Source of the DNA: Microbacterium kunmingense
GTDB taxonomy: Bacteria > Actinomycetota > Actinomycetes > Actinomycetales > Microbacteriaceae
DNA: 64,000 nt
Assembly: GCF_023155745.1 (NCBI RefSeq)
Contig: NZ_JAKNUS010000005.1
Span: 124,001 to 188,000, forward strand
Direction: 5' to 3'
Notes under the pieces: model-generated
The model's database searches: none
What the model was told of the DNA's origin: nothing
Seen by the model: only the letters and a program-made list of their open reading frames with translations
Translations under genes and position numbers: made by a program
In this document: positions 27,253-37,103 of the stretch, piece after piece
Layout: each line of letters starts with the position of its first letter
How positions within the stretch are numbered: position 1 is the stretch's first letter

Positions 27253-27264
27253 GGCGTTCCTTTC

Positions 27265-27301
27265 ACAACATGTGTCGTGGTTAACCTACGACACATGTTG
27301 T
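27265..27301. promoter_or_regulatory. TetR operator: 14-bp perfect inverted repeat
   Basis: ACAACATGTGTCGT (27265-27278) and ACGACACATGTTGT (27288-27301) are exact reverse complements with a 9-bp spacer containing TTAA. The site lies between the divergent tetR and reductase genes. It covers a TAGGTT -10 candidate for the reductase. Confidence 0.88.
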
Positions 27302-27309
27302 GGTTCCGC

Positions 27310-27315
27310 TAGGGT
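27310..27315 (+). promoter_or_regulatory. Probable -10 box of tetR (leaderless start)
   Basis: TAGGGT ends 6 nt before the GTG at 27322, just after the operator. Confidence 0.6.
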
Positions 27316-27321
27316 GACGGT

Positions 27322-27924
27322 GTGGCCCGGAACGACGCACGGCGGCAGATGCTCGCAGACGCGGGGCTCTCGGTCGTGGCGCGCGAGGGTATGCGGGGCC
27401 TCACGCACCGCGCCGTCGACACCCAGGCGGCCGTCCCTCTCGGCACGGCGTCGAATTACTTCCGCAGCCGTGCCGCGCTCATCGCGGCCCTCGTCGAGCG
27501 GATCGGCGAGCGGTTGGCGCCGGACCCGACCGTGCATGAGGCGTGGCGCGACCGCCGCCCGACCCCTTCGCTGTTCGCCGAATACGCGCGCGACATCGTG
27601 CGCCGACTGCTCGCCGACCGCGAGGTCACGCTCGCGCTCTTCACCCTCCGCGTCGAGGCCGCCCGCAATCCCGAAATCGCCGGGCCGCTGACGGAGTGGA
27701 TGCGCACCGGCTTCGCCGCCGACGTCGCGTTCAACCGGGGCGCCGGCCTCCCCGGCGGCGATTTCGAGATCGCTCTGTTCCATTACGCCCTGGAGGGACT
27801 GGTGCTGGACCGGCTGACGGTGTCGATCGACCCCGAGATCTCCACCGACGCCGCTGTCGAGGCGTTCGTGCGCGGGATCCTGGGCGATGACCCGCCCGCG
27901 GGTCAGCGTCCGGTGCCGGCGTAG
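27322..27924 (+). CDS. TetR-family transcriptional regulator
   Basis: This is a 200-residue dimeric repressor. The N-terminal helix-turn-helix includes [25 protein letters not shown], with the usual NYF end of the recognition helix. The C-terminal ligand domain is all-helical. The gene is divergent from a dihydrofolate-reductase-like gene, and the shared palindrome at 27265-27301 is its obvious binding site, so it should repress both genes until an unknown ligand binds. The GTG has TAGGGT 6 nt upstream and no ribosome site. Its last 22 bp overlap, tail to tail, the 3' end of lysC. The pair looks like a small insertion between lysC and asd. Confidence 0.9.
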   Translation: MARNDARRQMLADAGLSVVAREGMRGLTHRAVDTQAAVPLGTASNYFRSRAALIAALVERIGERLAPDPTVHEAWRDRRPTPSLFAEYARDIVRRLLADREVTLALFTLRVEAARNPEIAGPLTEWMRTGFAADVAFNRGAGLPGGDFEIALFHYALEGLVLDRLTVSIDPEISTDAAVEAFVRGILGDDPPAGQRPVPA

Positions 27925-28421
27925 ACGACGGCCTCGGTCTCACCGTCGAGACCGTACGCGGTGTGGACGACGCGGGCCGCCTCGCCGAGGTTGTCGCCGC
28001 GGACCACCACGGAGGTGCGGATCTCCGACGTTGAGATCATCTCGATGTTGATCCGCGCGACGCTCAGCGCCTCGAACAGCGTCGCCGCCACGCCCGAGTG
28101 CGTGCGCATCCCCGCACCGACGATCGAGAGCTTGCCGATCTGGTCGTCGTGGACGAGGCTCTGGAACCCCACCTCCGCCTGCTCGCCGGCGAGCGCCTTC
28201 AGCGCCGCGGTGGCATCGGACTTCGGGAGGGTGAAGGAGATGTCGGTGAGCCCGGTTGCCGCCGCGGAGGCGTTCTGGACGATCATGTCGACATTCGCGC
28301 CCGACTTGGCGACGATCTTGAAGATGTCCGCGGCCTTGCCGGGAACATCCGGCACACCGATGACGGTGATCTTGGCCTGGCTGAGGTCGGTGGCCACTCC
28401 TGCGACGATCGGCTCTTCCAT
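27903..28421 (-). CDS. lysC: Probable internal start: aspartate kinase beta subunit (same frame as lysC)
   Basis: An ATG at 28421 within lysC is preceded by AAAAGGGAGAGAAC, a strong Shine-Dalgarno region for this GC-rich genome. It would make a 172-residue protein with only the two ACT domains. Corynebacterium glutamicum and Bacillus make alpha2beta2 aspartate kinases in this way, with a beta chain of similar length. Translation from this site is inferred, not shown. The same stop codon is used. Confidence 0.65.
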   Translation of the reverse strand: MEEPIVAGVATDLSQAKITVIGVPDVPGKAADIFKIVAKSGANVDMIVQNASAAATGLTDISFTLPKSDATAALKALAGEQAEVGFQSLVHDDQIGKLSIVGAGMRTHSGVAATLFEALSVARINIEMISTSEIRTSVVVRGDNLGEAARVVHTAYGLDGETEAVVYAGTGR

Positions 28422-29189
28422 GTTCTCTCCCTTTTCCCCCTCGGGAAGACTCTGACCCGGCCCCACGACCCACGTCCCGACGTCCGGGCTGAACGTCGAG
28501 CGCGCGTGGATCAGCACACCGTGCCGACGGGCGTACTCCACGGCGCGGATGTAGAGCACCTTCGCGCCGTTGGCGGCGAGTTCGAGCATCTCCTCGCTGG
28601 AGATGCTCCCGAGCTTCTGCGCGCGGGGCACGACCCGCGGATCGGCGGTGAAGATCCCGTCCACATCGCTGTAGATCTCGCACACGTCGGCCTGAAGCGC
28701 GGCGGCGAGGGCCACGGCGGTGGTGTCGGACCCGCCGCGGCCGAGCGTGGTGATGTCGCGCGTGTCGCGGTTGAAGCCCTGGAACCCGGCGACGATCACG
28801 ATCGCGCCGTCATCGAGCGCCTCCCGGAGGCGCACCGGCGTGACGTCGACGATGCGTGCGGCGCCGTGCGTGGCATCCGTGATCATGCCCGCCTGGCTGC
28901 CGGTGAACGAGCGCGCCTCGAAACCCATCGAATGGATGGCCATCGCCAGCAGCGCCATCGAGATCCGCTCCCCGCTGGAGAGCAGCATGTCGAGCTCGCG
29001 CGGAGCCGGCATCGGGGCGACCTTGCCCGCGAGCTCGAGAAGCTCGTCGGTGGTGTCGCCCATGGCGCTGACGGCCACGACGACCTCGTGTCCGGCGCGT
29101 CGGGTGTCGACGATCCGCTTGGCGACCCGCTTGATGCTCTCGGCATCGGCGACGGACGAGCCACCGTATTTCTGGACGATCAACGCCAC
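27903..29189 (-). CDS. lysC: Aspartate kinase
   Basis: This cytoplasmic kinase makes aspartyl phosphate, the first step of the aspartate family, and is normally feedback-inhibited by lysine and threonine. The 428-residue protein starts [13 protein letters not shown], with the KxGGS catalytic motif, and has [18 protein letters not shown] and [13 protein letters not shown], the ATP and aspartate sites. Two ACT domains follow, at [18 protein letters not shown] and [20 protein letters not shown] chose the GTG at 29189, with GGGGG upstream. An internal ATG at 28421 with its own strong ribosome site can give the small regulatory subunit. Its 3' end overlaps tetR by 22 bp on the opposite strand. Confidence 0.95.
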   Translation of the reverse strand: MALIVQKYGGSSVADAESIKRVAKRIVDTRRAGHEVVVAVSAMGDTTDELLELAGKVAPMPAPRELDMLLSSGERISMALLAMAIHSMGFEARSFTGSQAGMITDATHGAARIVDVTPVRLREALDDGAIVIVAGFQGFNRDTRDITTLGRGGSDTTAVALAAALQADVCEIYSDVDGIFTADPRVVPRAQKLGSISSEEMLELAANGAKVLYIRAVEYARRHGVLIHARSTFSPDVGTWVVGPGQSLPEGEKGENMEEPIVAGVATDLSQAKITVIGVPDVPGKAADIFKIVAKSGANVDMIVQNASAAATGLTDISFTLPKSDATAALKALAGEQAEVGFQSLVHDDQIGKLSIVGAGMRTHSGVAATLFEALSVARINIEMISTSEIRTSVVVRGDNLGEAARVVHTAYGLDGETEAVVYAGTGR

Positions 29190-29298
29190 GTGTAGAACCC
29201 CCGCGTACGTCTGGCGCCACGGCGCCCGGCGACGGCGCGCGACGGGACGGCGCACCGAACTTCCATCTTACGGACCGTCGCATTCCCCGACTTCCATG

Positions 29299-29304
29299 TA
29301 CCCT
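29299..29304 (+). promoter_or_regulatory. Probable -10 box of the small membrane-protein gene
   Basis: TACCCT ends 7 nt before the ATG at 29312, again a near-leaderless layout. Confidence 0.4.
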
Positions 29305-29311
29305 GCCGACC

Positions 29312-29809
29312 ATGACGGCGGAACTGACGGCGTGGTCGGACTTCAACGTGGCCATCGTGGGTGCTGCTGCGGCCCTGGCGGGACTGGTGATCGTCGCGGC
29401 CAGCGTCAACATCCGCGAGGTCATCCGGGCGACCACCGTCACGGCCCGGCTGGGAGCCAGCATCGTGGCGCTCGTCGTCGCCCTCTCGATCGCCGCCGTG
29501 GGACTGGTCCCCGCGCTCGACACCGTCGCCTACGGCGCCGTCACCGTCGTTCTCACCCTCATCGCGGCCATCTTCCAGATCCACGCGGCCCGCGTCATCG
29601 TGCGCACTCCCCCGCCGGGCGATGACACCCGTCCTCCGGCGGCGAAGGCGGTGATCGGCTTCGTCCCGATCGCGGCGTACGCCGTCGCGGGGATCGCTCT
29701 TCTCCTCGGTCACCCCGCGGGCCTGTACGCCGCCGCGATCGCGGCTCTGCTCACCATCGCCTCCGCGCTCCTGGTGTCGTGGATCGCGCTCGTGGAGGTG
29801 CTGCGCTGA
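29312..29809 (+). CDS. Small membrane protein of unknown function
   Basis: I do not recognise a named family with certainty. The 165-residue protein has about five hydrophobic helices, for example VAIVGAAAALAGLVIVAASV, LGASIVALVVALSIAAVGL and AVTVVLTLIAAIFQIHAA. A short proline-rich cytoplasmic or external loop (VRTPPPGDDTRPPAA) divides the helices into two groups. The gene is divergent from lysC and ends directly against the stop codon of the EamA gene on the other strand (no gap). A TACCCT box ends 7 nt before the ATG. A transporter-like or structural membrane role is possible but unproven. Confidence 0.8.
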   Translation: MTAELTAWSDFNVAIVGAAAALAGLVIVAASVNIREVIRATTVTARLGASIVALVVALSIAAVGLVPALDTVAYGAVTVVLTLIAAIFQIHAARVIVRTPPPGDDTRPPAAKAVIGFVPIAAYAVAGIALLLGHPAGLYAAAIAALLTIASALLVSWIALVEVLR

Positions 29810-30763
29810 TCAGCCCGGAGCGACCGGCGGCGGGTCGACGGCGGCCCGGCGCGGCCGCACGGTTCCCCCGGTGGCGGCGAGCCAGCATCCGAGGATGACG
29901 AGGGGGAACCCGAGGAGCAGCCCGACCGTGAGGGGCTCGGAGAGGACGATCACCCCGAGGAGGATCGCGACGACGGGATTGAGATAGGTGAACAGCGGCG
30001 CGCGGGCGGGCCCGACCTCGCGGATCAGGGCGAAGAAGGCGATGAACGCCAGGGCCGTGCACAGGACCGCGAGGAGGCCGAGCGCCCAGAGGCTCCGCGG
30101 GCTCGGGACCACCGGCTGCACGATCAGCGCCACCGGCAGGTAGCACACCCCGACCGCGAGCAGGGACACGGTGATGGTGCCGAGCGGCGGCACGTCGCGC
30201 AGCTTGTGGGCCACGATGAACGGGGCGGTGGCGTACAGCACGGCCACCAGGAGCACCTCGCCCACCGCGATGAGCCCGGCGACGACCTCACCCTCGGAGA
30301 TGGCGGGCCCGGCGACGATCACACCGACGCCGAGGAACCCGATCGCAAGACCCAGCACTCGCGACGGGCGGAGGGCGGCGCGGTCGCCGCCGATGACGGC
30401 GATGATCGCGGCGAAGAGCGGCACCGTGGCGACGAGCAATCCGGTCAAGCCCGACGACAGCGTCAGCTCTGCGTGGCTGAGGAGGAAGAAGGGCCCCGCC
30501 ATCTCGATCGCACCGAAGGCCAGCACCCATCCGATTCTGGCGAACGCCGGACGAAGCGCCTTCGCGCGGAGGGCGAAGGGCAGCAGCAGCAGCGCGGCGG
30601 CAAGGGTCCGGCCGGCGACCACACCCGCCGGGGAGATCGTCTCGACCGCCTCCTTGATGAACAGATAGGGCATGCCCCACAGCACCGACATGACGGCGAA
30701 GAGGACCCAGCCGCGCGTGGTGAAGCGACCTCCGGCCGGAGGCGCGGTGACAGGCGCGGTCAC
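29810..30763 (-). CDS. EamA/DMT-family transporter
   Basis: This is a ten-helix inner-membrane transporter (317 aa) of the drug/metabolite family, probably exporting a small metabolite. Two EamA repeats are visible: the first begins [20 protein letters not shown], and the second ends in [19 protein letters not shown], the family signature. Helices such as [18 protein letters not shown] and [16 protein letters not shown] are clear. The GTG start overlaps the TGA of recR by 4 bp, so it rides at the end of the dnaX-recR transcript. Its stop abuts that of the convergent small membrane-protein gene. The substrate cannot be told. Confidence 0.9.
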   Translation of the reverse strand: MTAPVTAPPAGGRFTTRGWVLFAVMSVLWGMPYLFIKEAVETISPAGVVAGRTLAAALLLLPFALRAKALRPAFARIGWVLAFGAIEMAGPFFLLSHAELTLSSGLTGLLVATVPLFAAIIAVIGGDRAALRPSRVLGLAIGFLGVGVIVAGPAISEGEVVAGLIAVGEVLLVAVLYATAPFIVAHKLRDVPPLGTITVSLLAVGVCYLPVALIVQPVVPSPRSLWALGLLAVLCTALAFIAFFALIREVGPARAPLFTYLNPVVAILLGVIVLSEPLTVGLLLGFPLVILGCWLAATGGTVRPRRAAVDPPPVAPG

Positions 30764-31353
30764 ATCGAGCGCCGGCCCTCGAAGGCCCGCCCGAGGGTCA
30801 CCTCGTCGGCGTATTCGAGGTCGCCTCCGACGGGCAGCCCCGACGCCAACCGGGTGACGGTGATCTGCAGGGTGTGCAGCAGCCGGCTGAGGTAGGTCGC
30901 GGTCGCCTCGCCCTCGAGGTTGGGGTTCGTGGCGAGGATGACCTCTTGCACGGTGCCGTCGGCGAGGCGCTGCATGAGGGAGGCGATCCGCAGGTCGTCG
31001 GGGCCGATGCCCGCGATGGGGCTGATCGCCCCGCCGAGCACGTGGTACAACCCACGGAACTCGCGCGTCCGCTCGATCGCGGCGACGTCTTTGGCGTCCT
31101 CGACCACGCAGATGAGCGTGGCGTTGCGGCGCGGGTCACGGCAGATCGCGCAGCGCTCCTGCTCGGAGACGTTCCCGCAGATCTCGCAGAACCGCACCTT
31201 GTCTCGCACGTCGGCGAGCAGGTGCGACAGGCGCGACACGTCGAAGTTCGGCGTCTGGAGGATGTGGAACACGATCCGCTGAGCGGACTTCGGTCCGATG
31301 CCGGGAAGGCGTCCGAACTCGTCGATCAGATCCTGGACGATGCCGTCGTACAT
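30760..31353 (-). CDS. recR: Recombination protein RecR
   Basis: RecR acts with RecO to load RecA on gapped DNA during repair. The 197-residue protein has the N-terminal helix-hairpin-helix [20 protein letters not shown], the four-cysteine zinc finger [19 protein letters not shown], and a TOPRIM domain from [15 protein letters not shown]. The C-terminal [13 protein letters not shown] is also conserved. Length is normal. The ATG shares one base with the TGA of dnaX, a coupling found widely in bacteria. The EamA gene follows with a 4-bp overlap. Confidence 0.96.
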   Translation of the reverse strand: MYDGIVQDLIDEFGRLPGIGPKSAQRIVFHILQTPNFDVSRLSHLLADVRDKVRFCEICGNVSEQERCAICRDPRRNATLICVVEDAKDVAAIERTREFRGLYHVLGGAISPIAGIGPDDLRIASLMQRLADGTVQEVILATNPNLEGEATATYLSRLLHTLQITVTRLASGLPVGGDLEYADEVTLGRAFEGRRSM

Positions 31354-33638
31354 CAGCTGAACCTCGTCGGCGCCTCGTGCGGCTCCTCACGGACGAATCG
31401 CGCCCCGAGCACCTGACGGACGACCGCCTCGCCGTAGCGCTGCATCCCGCCTGCCGCCCGCGGCGGAGTCGCGAGGGGCGGCGCGATCACCGGGGGCACG
31501 GGCGCGTCGGCCGCCGTCGCCGCCACCTCGACATCGCCCTCGTCGTCGGGTTCCGCCGTCGTCACGACCTCGGATGCCGGGAGCACCTGCCCCTCACGGC
31601 GGGGAACAGTGCCCGAGGCACGCACACGCGCGGCCTCGACCGCGGCGTCTTCGGGGTCGTCGTCCACAGCGAAGGTCGCGATCCCGCGTTCCCCGGCCTC
31701 GGCTCGAGTGTCCGCGTCGGAATCGACGGCGTCGCGGGGGACCGGGGCGACAGCCCACTCCGTCACCGACGCCACGCCACCTGGCGCCGTCGGGTTCGGC
31801 GCGGAGGCCACGGAGCGATCGGGCGCGCCGCGCAGAGAGGCCGACCGCGGCGGTGCTGCGGGCGCCTCGCGCGCTCCCCCACCGCGCCCGGACGGCTCGG
31901 CCGGGCCCGGGTCGTCGAACGGATCCGGAGGCGGTGGCGGACCATCCTCCCCACCGTCGCGCGGGCCACCGCCACGGGGCGGATCGCCGCCGGCGTCGTG
32001 ACGGGCGAGATACTTCACCCGCAGCCCGAGGACGCCCTGGATCGCGGTGCGCAGATCTTCGCTGGGCCCTGCGCCGGCGCTGCGCTGCTTGAACTTCGCC
32101 ATGTCGGCCTGACTCTGGAAGGTCAGGGTGAGCACGTCATCCTGCAGGTCGGCGACGCGGGCTGTCGTGACCACCAGCCACGAGGAACGGCTGAGGTCTT
32201 CGAGCCGGGCGAGCACCTCCGGCCAGGCGTTGCGCATGAGTTCCAGCGTGACAGACCCCGCGGGCGGGGTGGCGACCGGCTGAATCGGGGTCGGCGCCGG
32301 GGGCGTGGTCGGCGCCGCGGACGTGGACGGCACGGCGGGCGAGGGTGTCGCCTCTGCCGCGGGAGCGGGAGCGGCAGGAGGCGCCGCCGCAGGAGGAGCG
32401 GCTACAGGAGGCGCCGGGGCGAGAGCAGCCGCCACCGGAGGCGCCGCGGTCCCGTCGGGGGCGGGCGATGACGCGGGAGGCGCCGGGACGGATGCGACGT
32501 GGGCGCCCGACGCGGACGCAGCACCGCCCGCGGTCGCGCCGGTGTGGGTCAGCACCCGGGCGATCATCAGCTCGAGCTGGAGTCGGGGTGAGGTCGCCCC
32601 GGTCATCTCGTCGAGGGCGCTGATGACGATGTCGGCGGTGCGCGAGAGCCGCTCGACCCCGAAGGCGTCGGACTGGCGCATCATCTGCGCCAGGTCGTCC
32701 TCGGACGTCCCGCGCAGCACTGCCGCCGCGCCCTGACCGGCCGCTCCGACGATGATGAGGTCGCGCAGCCGCTCGAGGAGGTCGTCGACGAAGCGTCGGG
32801 GATCCTGCCCCGTCTGCACGACCCTGTCGACCGCGGCGAACGCCGCACCGGCGTCGGCGGCGGCGAAGGCGTCGACGACCTCGTTCAGCAGCTCGCCGTG
32901 GGTGTAGCCGAGCAGGGCCACGGCCCGCTCGTAGCGGACGACCGGTCCGTCGGACCCGGCGATCAGCTGGTCGAGCAGCGACAGGGTGTCGCGGGGCGAG
33001 CCGCCTCCGGCGCGCACGACGAGCGGGAGCACACCGGTCTCGACCGTCACGCCCTCGCTCTCGCAGAGCGTCTGGACGTACTCCAGCATCGCCGCGGGCG
33101 GCACGAGCCGGAACGGGTAGTGATGGGTCCTCGACCGGATCGTGCCGATGACCTTCTCGGGCTCGGTCGTGGCGAAGATGAACTTCACATGCTCCGGCGG
33201 TTCCTCGACGAGCTTCAGCAGGGCGTTGAAGCCCTGCGGGGTGACCATGTGCGCCTCGTCCAGGATGAAGATCTTGAACCGGTCGCGCGCGGGCGCGAAG
33301 ACCGCCCGCTCCCGCAGGTCGCGGGCGTCGTCGACGCCGTTGTGGGACGCGGCGTCGATCTCCACCACGTCGAGGGAGCCGCCGCCGCCTCGACCCAGTT
33401 CCACACAGCTCTCGCAGGTGCCGCACGGGGTGTCGGTCGGGCCCTCGGCGCAGTTCAGGCAGCGGGCGAGGATGCGCGCCGACGTCGTCTTCCCGCATCC
33501 GCGAGGGCCCGAGAAGAGGTAGGCGTGACCGACCCGGTCGCTGCGCAGCGCGGTCATGAGCGGCTCGGTGACCTGCGACTGTCCGATCATCTCGCCGAAC
33601 GCCTCGGGGCGATAGCGGCGGTACAGGGCGGTGGTCAC
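31353..33638 (-). CDS. dnaX: DNA polymerase III subunit gamma/tau
   Basis: This is the clamp-loader ATPase of the replisome (761 aa). The AAA+ module has the Walker [17 protein letters not shown], zinc cysteines in [16 protein letters not shown], and the Walker B ILDEAHMV, then the domain III helices. A long Pro/Ala-rich linker, from about residue 370, leads to the tau-type C-terminal domain. No A-rich slippery sequence is visible, so a shorter gamma product by frameshift is not supported. The GTG start has TAGGCT exactly 6 nt upstream. It is the first gene of dnaX-recR-EamA. Confidence 0.95.
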   Translation of the reverse strand: MTTALYRRYRPEAFGEMIGQSQVTEPLMTALRSDRVGHAYLFSGPRGCGKTTSARILARCLNCAEGPTDTPCGTCESCVELGRGGGGSLDVVEIDAASHNGVDDARDLRERAVFAPARDRFKIFILDEAHMVTPQGFNALLKLVEEPPEHVKFIFATTEPEKVIGTIRSRTHHYPFRLVPPAAMLEYVQTLCESEGVTVETGVLPLVVRAGGGSPRDTLSLLDQLIAGSDGPVVRYERAVALLGYTHGELLNEVVDAFAAADAGAAFAAVDRVVQTGQDPRRFVDDLLERLRDLIIVGAAGQGAAAVLRGTSEDDLAQMMRQSDAFGVERLSRTADIVISALDEMTGATSPRLQLELMIARVLTHTGATAGGAASASGAHVASVPAPPASSPAPDGTAAPPVAAALAPAPPVAAPPAAAPPAAPAPAAEATPSPAVPSTSAAPTTPPAPTPIQPVATPPAGSVTLELMRNAWPEVLARLEDLSRSSWLVVTTARVADLQDDVLTLTFQSQADMAKFKQRSAGAGPSEDLRTAIQGVLGLRVKYLARHDAGGDPPRGGGPRDGGEDGPPPPPDPFDDPGPAEPSGRGGGAREAPAAPPRSASLRGAPDRSVASAPNPTAPGGVASVTEWAVAPVPRDAVDSDADTRAEAGERGIATFAVDDDPEDAAVEAARVRASGTVPRREGQVLPASEVVTTAEPDDEGDVEVAATAADAPVPPVIAPPLATPPRAAGGMQRYGEAVVRQVLGARFVREEPHEAPTRFS

Positions 33639-33644
33639 CCGAAC

Positions 33645-33650
33645 AGCCTA
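33645..33650 (-). promoter_or_regulatory. Probable -10 box of dnaX (leaderless start)
   Basis: TAGGCT on the minus strand ends 6 nt before the GTG start. Confidence 0.6.
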
Positions 33651-33705
33651 CGGCGTGCCCCCGACATCCGTTCTGCCGGCTTCCCGCGCCCCGGACGCGA
33701 CCGGA

Positions 33706-36237
33706 TCACCGCTCGCCCACGGGCTCCGGCTCGCCGCCCACAGCCGTGACCGGCGAGGTGATGATGGGGATGGAGGCCGTCACCGTGGGCACCGACGCCG
33801 AGAGGGTCGTGCCGTCTTCCAGACGCACGTCGGCGAACTGCGTCAGCGACGGGCGGCCGGGGATCACCGGTCCCTGGTCTTCGAGCGGGACGCGCACCTC
33901 TTCGCCCGGGGCGACGACGTAGGGGGTTCCCCGCACAGTGAAGATGAGCGGCGCCTCCCCCTCGATCCGCACCCGCATCTCGGTGGCGCGGATCGCGACG
34001 TGGACGGGCGTGTCCCGCCAGCGGAGCGGGAACGCCAGCTCCTCCCACCCCGCGGGCAGCCGCGGATCGAACGACAGCTCGCCGGCATGATCGCGCATAC
34101 CGCCGAAGCCGCTGACGAGCGCCGTCCACACCCCGCCCGCCGAGGCGACGTGCACCCCGTCGGCGGCGTTGTGGTGGAGGTCGGCGAGGTCGACGAAGAT
34201 CGCCTGCCGGAAGTACTCCAGTGCGAGCTCCTGGTAGCCCACCTCGGCCGCGAGGATCGTCTGCACGACAGCCGAGAGGGTCGAGTCGCCCGTGGTCAGC
34301 GGGTCGTAGTACTCGAAGTCGGCGAGCTTGTCCTCGTCGGAGAAGTGCTCCCCCTGCAGGAACAGGGCGAGCACCACATCGGCCTGCTTGAGCACCTGGT
34401 AGCGGTAGATCACCAGCGGGTGGAAGTGCAGCAGGAGGGGACGCTTGTCGGGCGGCGTGGCCTCGAGGTCCCAGACCTCGCGCTCGAGGAAGATCTCGTC
34501 CTGCGGGTGGATGCCCAGCGCCGTGCTGAACGGAATGTGCATCGCCTCGGCGGCGCGCTCCCAGTGCTCGGGCTCCGCCGGGTCCAGCGACAGCCGCTCC
34601 GCGGTCGCGCGGTAGGCGTCGGGGTCGCTCTCGGCCATGTCTCGGAGCGTCCGCGCGGCGAAACGCAGATTGAAGCGCGCCATGACGTTGGTGAAGAGGT
34701 TGTCGTTGACGACGGTGGTGTACTCGTCGGGCCCGGTCACGCCGTGGATGTGGAACGACTCGATCGCGTCACCGTTGGACGTGCGCCAGAAGCCCAGCGT
34801 GGTCCACAGGCGTGCGGTCTCGACCGCGATGTCCACCCCCTCGCGATAGAGGAAGTCGGTGTCGCCGGTGGCCCGGACGTACTTCGCCAGCGCGAAGCAG
34901 ACGTCGGCGTTGATGTGGTACTGCGCCGTGCCCGCGGCATAGTAGGCCGAGGCCTCCTCGCCGTTGATGGTCCGCCACGGGAAGAGGGCACCGGCCTCGT
35001 TGAGCTGATAGGCCCGCCGGCGCGCGGCGGGCAGCATGAGATAGCGCATCCGCAGCGCGTTGCGCGCCCACAGCGGCGTCGTGTACGCCAGGAACGGCAG
35101 GACGTACACCTCGGTGTCCCAGAAGTAGTGACCGCTGTAGCCCGAACCCGTCATGCCCTTGGCGGGAACCCCCTGCTGGTCGGCGCGCGCGGCGGCCTGA
35201 GCCAGTTCGTAAAGGCACCAGCGGGTGGCCTGCTGGATCTCGGGCTGGCCCTCGATGCGGATGTCGCTGCGCGCCCAGAACGCGTCGAGCCAGGCGCGCT
35301 GCCGCTCGAACTGGTGCGCCACGCCCTCGGCGAGGGCGCGGTCGATGGTGCGACGGCAGCGATCGACGAGCTCGCGGGCCGGCACGCCGCGCGAGGTGTG
35401 GTAGCTGACGAGCTTTGTCACACGGATGGGAACGCCGGCGCGCGCCTGCACCCGGAAGACGTTCTTGGCGATGTCGGGCTCGACGATGCCCCGGGCGGAG
35501 TAGTGGTTTTCGGTCTCGACGACGTGATCGGCGACGACGGCCAGCGTCATCCCGGAGTCGCTGACCTGGTAGGCCAGGGCCGAGCGGTCCCGGTCCTGCC
35601 AGTACTCCTTGGGCTGGAGCACCCGCTCGTGGATCTTCTCGCTGCGGCGCGGGTCGAACCCGGCCTTCTTGGCCGGCGCGGGGGATCCGCCGTACACGTC
35701 CTCGCCGTCCTGACGGTTGATCAGCTGGCAGTTGATCGTCACCGGGGCGTCGGCGTTGCGCACGGTGACCTCGAGGCGGAGCACGACGAGATGCTTCTCC
35801 TCGAACGAGACCATCCGCTCGTCCTCGATCTGCACCTCCTTGCCCGAGGGCGTCACCCACAGCACGCGGCGGCGCAGCACACCGCTCTGCATGTCGAGCT
35901 CACGGTGGTACTCGCGCACGTCGGCCACGTCGAGCGAGAGCGGTTCGTCGTCGACGTAGACCCGCATGATCTTCGCGTCGGGCGCGTTGACGATGATCTG
36001 CCCCACCTCGGCGAAGCCGTAGGCCTGCTCGGCATGGTGGATCGGGAAGGTCTCGTGGAACCCGTTGATGAACGTGCCGTGCTCATGGGCGTGGCGTCCC
36101 TCGGGCGTGTTCCCGCGGAGTCCGACGTAGCCGTTGCCGACCGCGAACAGCGTCTCGGTCACGCCCTGATCCTCCAGCGAGAACCGCTTCTCGATCAGCC
36201 GCCAGGGGTCGACGGGGAACCGGTCGCGGTCCATCAT
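33706..36237 (-). CDS. Glycoside hydrolase family 65 disaccharide phosphorylase
   Basis: This cytoplasmic enzyme (843 aa) cleaves an alpha-linked disaccharide with phosphate, giving glucose plus beta-glucose 1-phosphate. The N-terminal beta-sandwich starts DRFPVDPWRLIEKRFSLEDQ. The catalytic (alpha/alpha)6 barrel has HYFWDTEVYVLPF and VTGPDEYTTVV, with Glu505 as general acid. A small C-terminal beta domain follows. Partner pgmB upstream converts beta-glucose 1-phosphate to glucose 6-phosphate. Maltose, trehalose or kojibiose are all possible substrates. The start ATG-ATG overlaps the end of pgmB by 4 bp. No dedicated sugar transporter is nearby, so the substrate could be internal trehalose or maltose. 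Confidence 0.92.
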   Translation of the reverse strand: MMDRDRFPVDPWRLIEKRFSLEDQGVTETLFAVGNGYVGLRGNTPEGRHAHEHGTFINGFHETFPIHHAEQAYGFAEVGQIIVNAPDAKIMRVYVDDEPLSLDVADVREYHRELDMQSGVLRRRVLWVTPSGKEVQIEDERMVSFEEKHLVVLRLEVTVRNADAPVTINCQLINRQDGEDVYGGSPAPAKKAGFDPRRSEKIHERVLQPKEYWQDRDRSALAYQVSDSGMTLAVVADHVVETENHYSARGIVEPDIAKNVFRVQARAGVPIRVTKLVSYHTSRGVPARELVDRCRRTIDRALAEGVAHQFERQRAWLDAFWARSDIRIEGQPEIQQATRWCLYELAQAAARADQQGVPAKGMTGSGYSGHYFWDTEVYVLPFLAYTTPLWARNALRMRYLMLPAARRRAYQLNEAGALFPWRTINGEEASAYYAAGTAQYHINADVCFALAKYVRATGDTDFLYREGVDIAVETARLWTTLGFWRTSNGDAIESFHIHGVTGPDEYTTVVNDNLFTNVMARFNLRFAARTLRDMAESDPDAYRATAERLSLDPAEPEHWERAAEAMHIPFSTALGIHPQDEIFLEREVWDLEATPPDKRPLLLHFHPLVIYRYQVLKQADVVLALFLQGEHFSDEDKLADFEYYDPLTTGDSTLSAVVQTILAAEVGYQELALEYFRQAIFVDLADLHHNAADGVHVASAGGVWTALVSGFGGMRDHAGELSFDPRLPAGWEELAFPLRWRDTPVHVAIRATEMRVRIEGEAPLIFTVRGTPYVVAPGEEVRVPLEDQGPVIPGRPSLTQFADVRLEDGTTLSASVPTVTASIPIITSPVTAVGGEPEPVGER

Positions 36238-36980
36238 GCCGGGATCTCCTTCTCCACCAGCTCGGCGAGATCGCTCACCACGACGTGGGCACCGGCGTCG
36301 CGCAGCGTCTCGGCTCCGGCACCCCGGTCGACACCGACGACGAGACCGAAGCCCGCCGCCGCCGCCGACTGCACACCGCTGAGTGCGTCTTCCACGGCCG
36401 CGCTGCGCGCCGGGTCGACACCCAGCATCCGCGCCGCCTCGGCGAAGACGTCGGGCGCGGGCTTGGATGCGAGGTGGTCGCGCTCGGCGATGACCCCGTC
36501 CATCACGACCCGGAAGCGGTCGCGGAGGCCCGCGACCCGGAGCACCTCCTCGGCGTTCTTCGAGCTCGACACCACCGCGATCGGCACCTCCGCGGCGATG
36601 AGGAGGTCCAGGAGCGCGACCGAGCCCGGGTAGGGGGCGATCCCCTCCTCGCGCAGGACACGCGCGAAGACGTCGTTCTTGCGGTTGCCGATGCCGCAGA
36701 CCGTGTCGGCCGTGGACGGGTCGGACGGATCGCCCCAGGGCACCTCGACGTCCCTGCTGCGCAGGAGGCTCGCCACGCCGTCGTACCTCTTCTTGCCGTC
36801 CAGGTGGGCGAAGTAGTCGGCGTCGCTGTAGGGCGGCGAAACCTCCCACGCGGCGAACAGCTCCTCGAACATCGTCCGCCACGCGTGCATGTGCACCTCG
36901 GCGGTCGGGGTGAGCACGCCGTCGAGGTCGAACAGCACGCCGTCGTAGGTGGTGAGGTCGGGAAGGGCGGGGGCGGTCAC
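36234..36980 (-). CDS. pgmB: HAD hydrolase, beta-phosphoglucomutase type
   Basis: This HAD enzyme (248 aa) probably isomerises beta-glucose 1-phosphate to glucose 6-phosphate. Motif I is DGVLFDLDGVLTPTAEVH, with two Asp as nucleophile and acid; motif II is VVSSSKNAEEVL; motif III is SKPAPDVF; motif IV is AAVEDALSGV. The helical cap has the YADYF-like DADYFAHLDGKKRYDG segment expected of beta-PGM. Its 4-bp overlap with the GH65 phosphorylase supports the assignment. The GTG start has GGAGA upstream. Confidence 0.9.
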   Translation of the reverse strand: MTAPALPDLTTYDGVLFDLDGVLTPTAEVHMHAWRTMFEELFAAWEVSPPYSDADYFAHLDGKKRYDGVASLLRSRDVEVPWGDPSDPSTADTVCGIGNRKNDVFARVLREEGIAPYPGSVALLDLLIAAEVPIAVVSSSKNAEEVLRVAGLRDRFRVVMDGVIAERDHLASKPAPDVFAEAARMLGVDPARSAAVEDALSGVQSAAAAGFGLVVGVDRGAGAETLRDAGAHVVVSDLAELVEKEIPA

Positions 36981-37003
36981 GGGGTCTCCATACGCGAAGC
37001 GAG

Positions 37004-37035
37004 GCTCCGTGTTCGGGGGGGGTGCGGAACGGAGC
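37004..37035. terminator. Possible hairpin terminator between ackA and pgmB
   Basis: GCTCCGTGTTC pairs with GAACGGAGC with a 2-nt bulge around a G-rich loop. It lies downstream of ackA on the minus strand, so it may end the pta-ackA transcript. No T-tract is seen. Confidence 0.35.
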
Positions 37036-37103
37036 AGCGAGCGGGTCGGATAAAGCGTAGTGGCCCGCGATCGGGGCCGGTGGACGCTCCGGTTTCGAGC
37101 GCG

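Noticed and set aside
31353-33638. Programmed frameshift giving a gamma form of DnaX
   Set aside because: No A-rich slippery heptamer or following hairpin is visible in this GC-rich gene.
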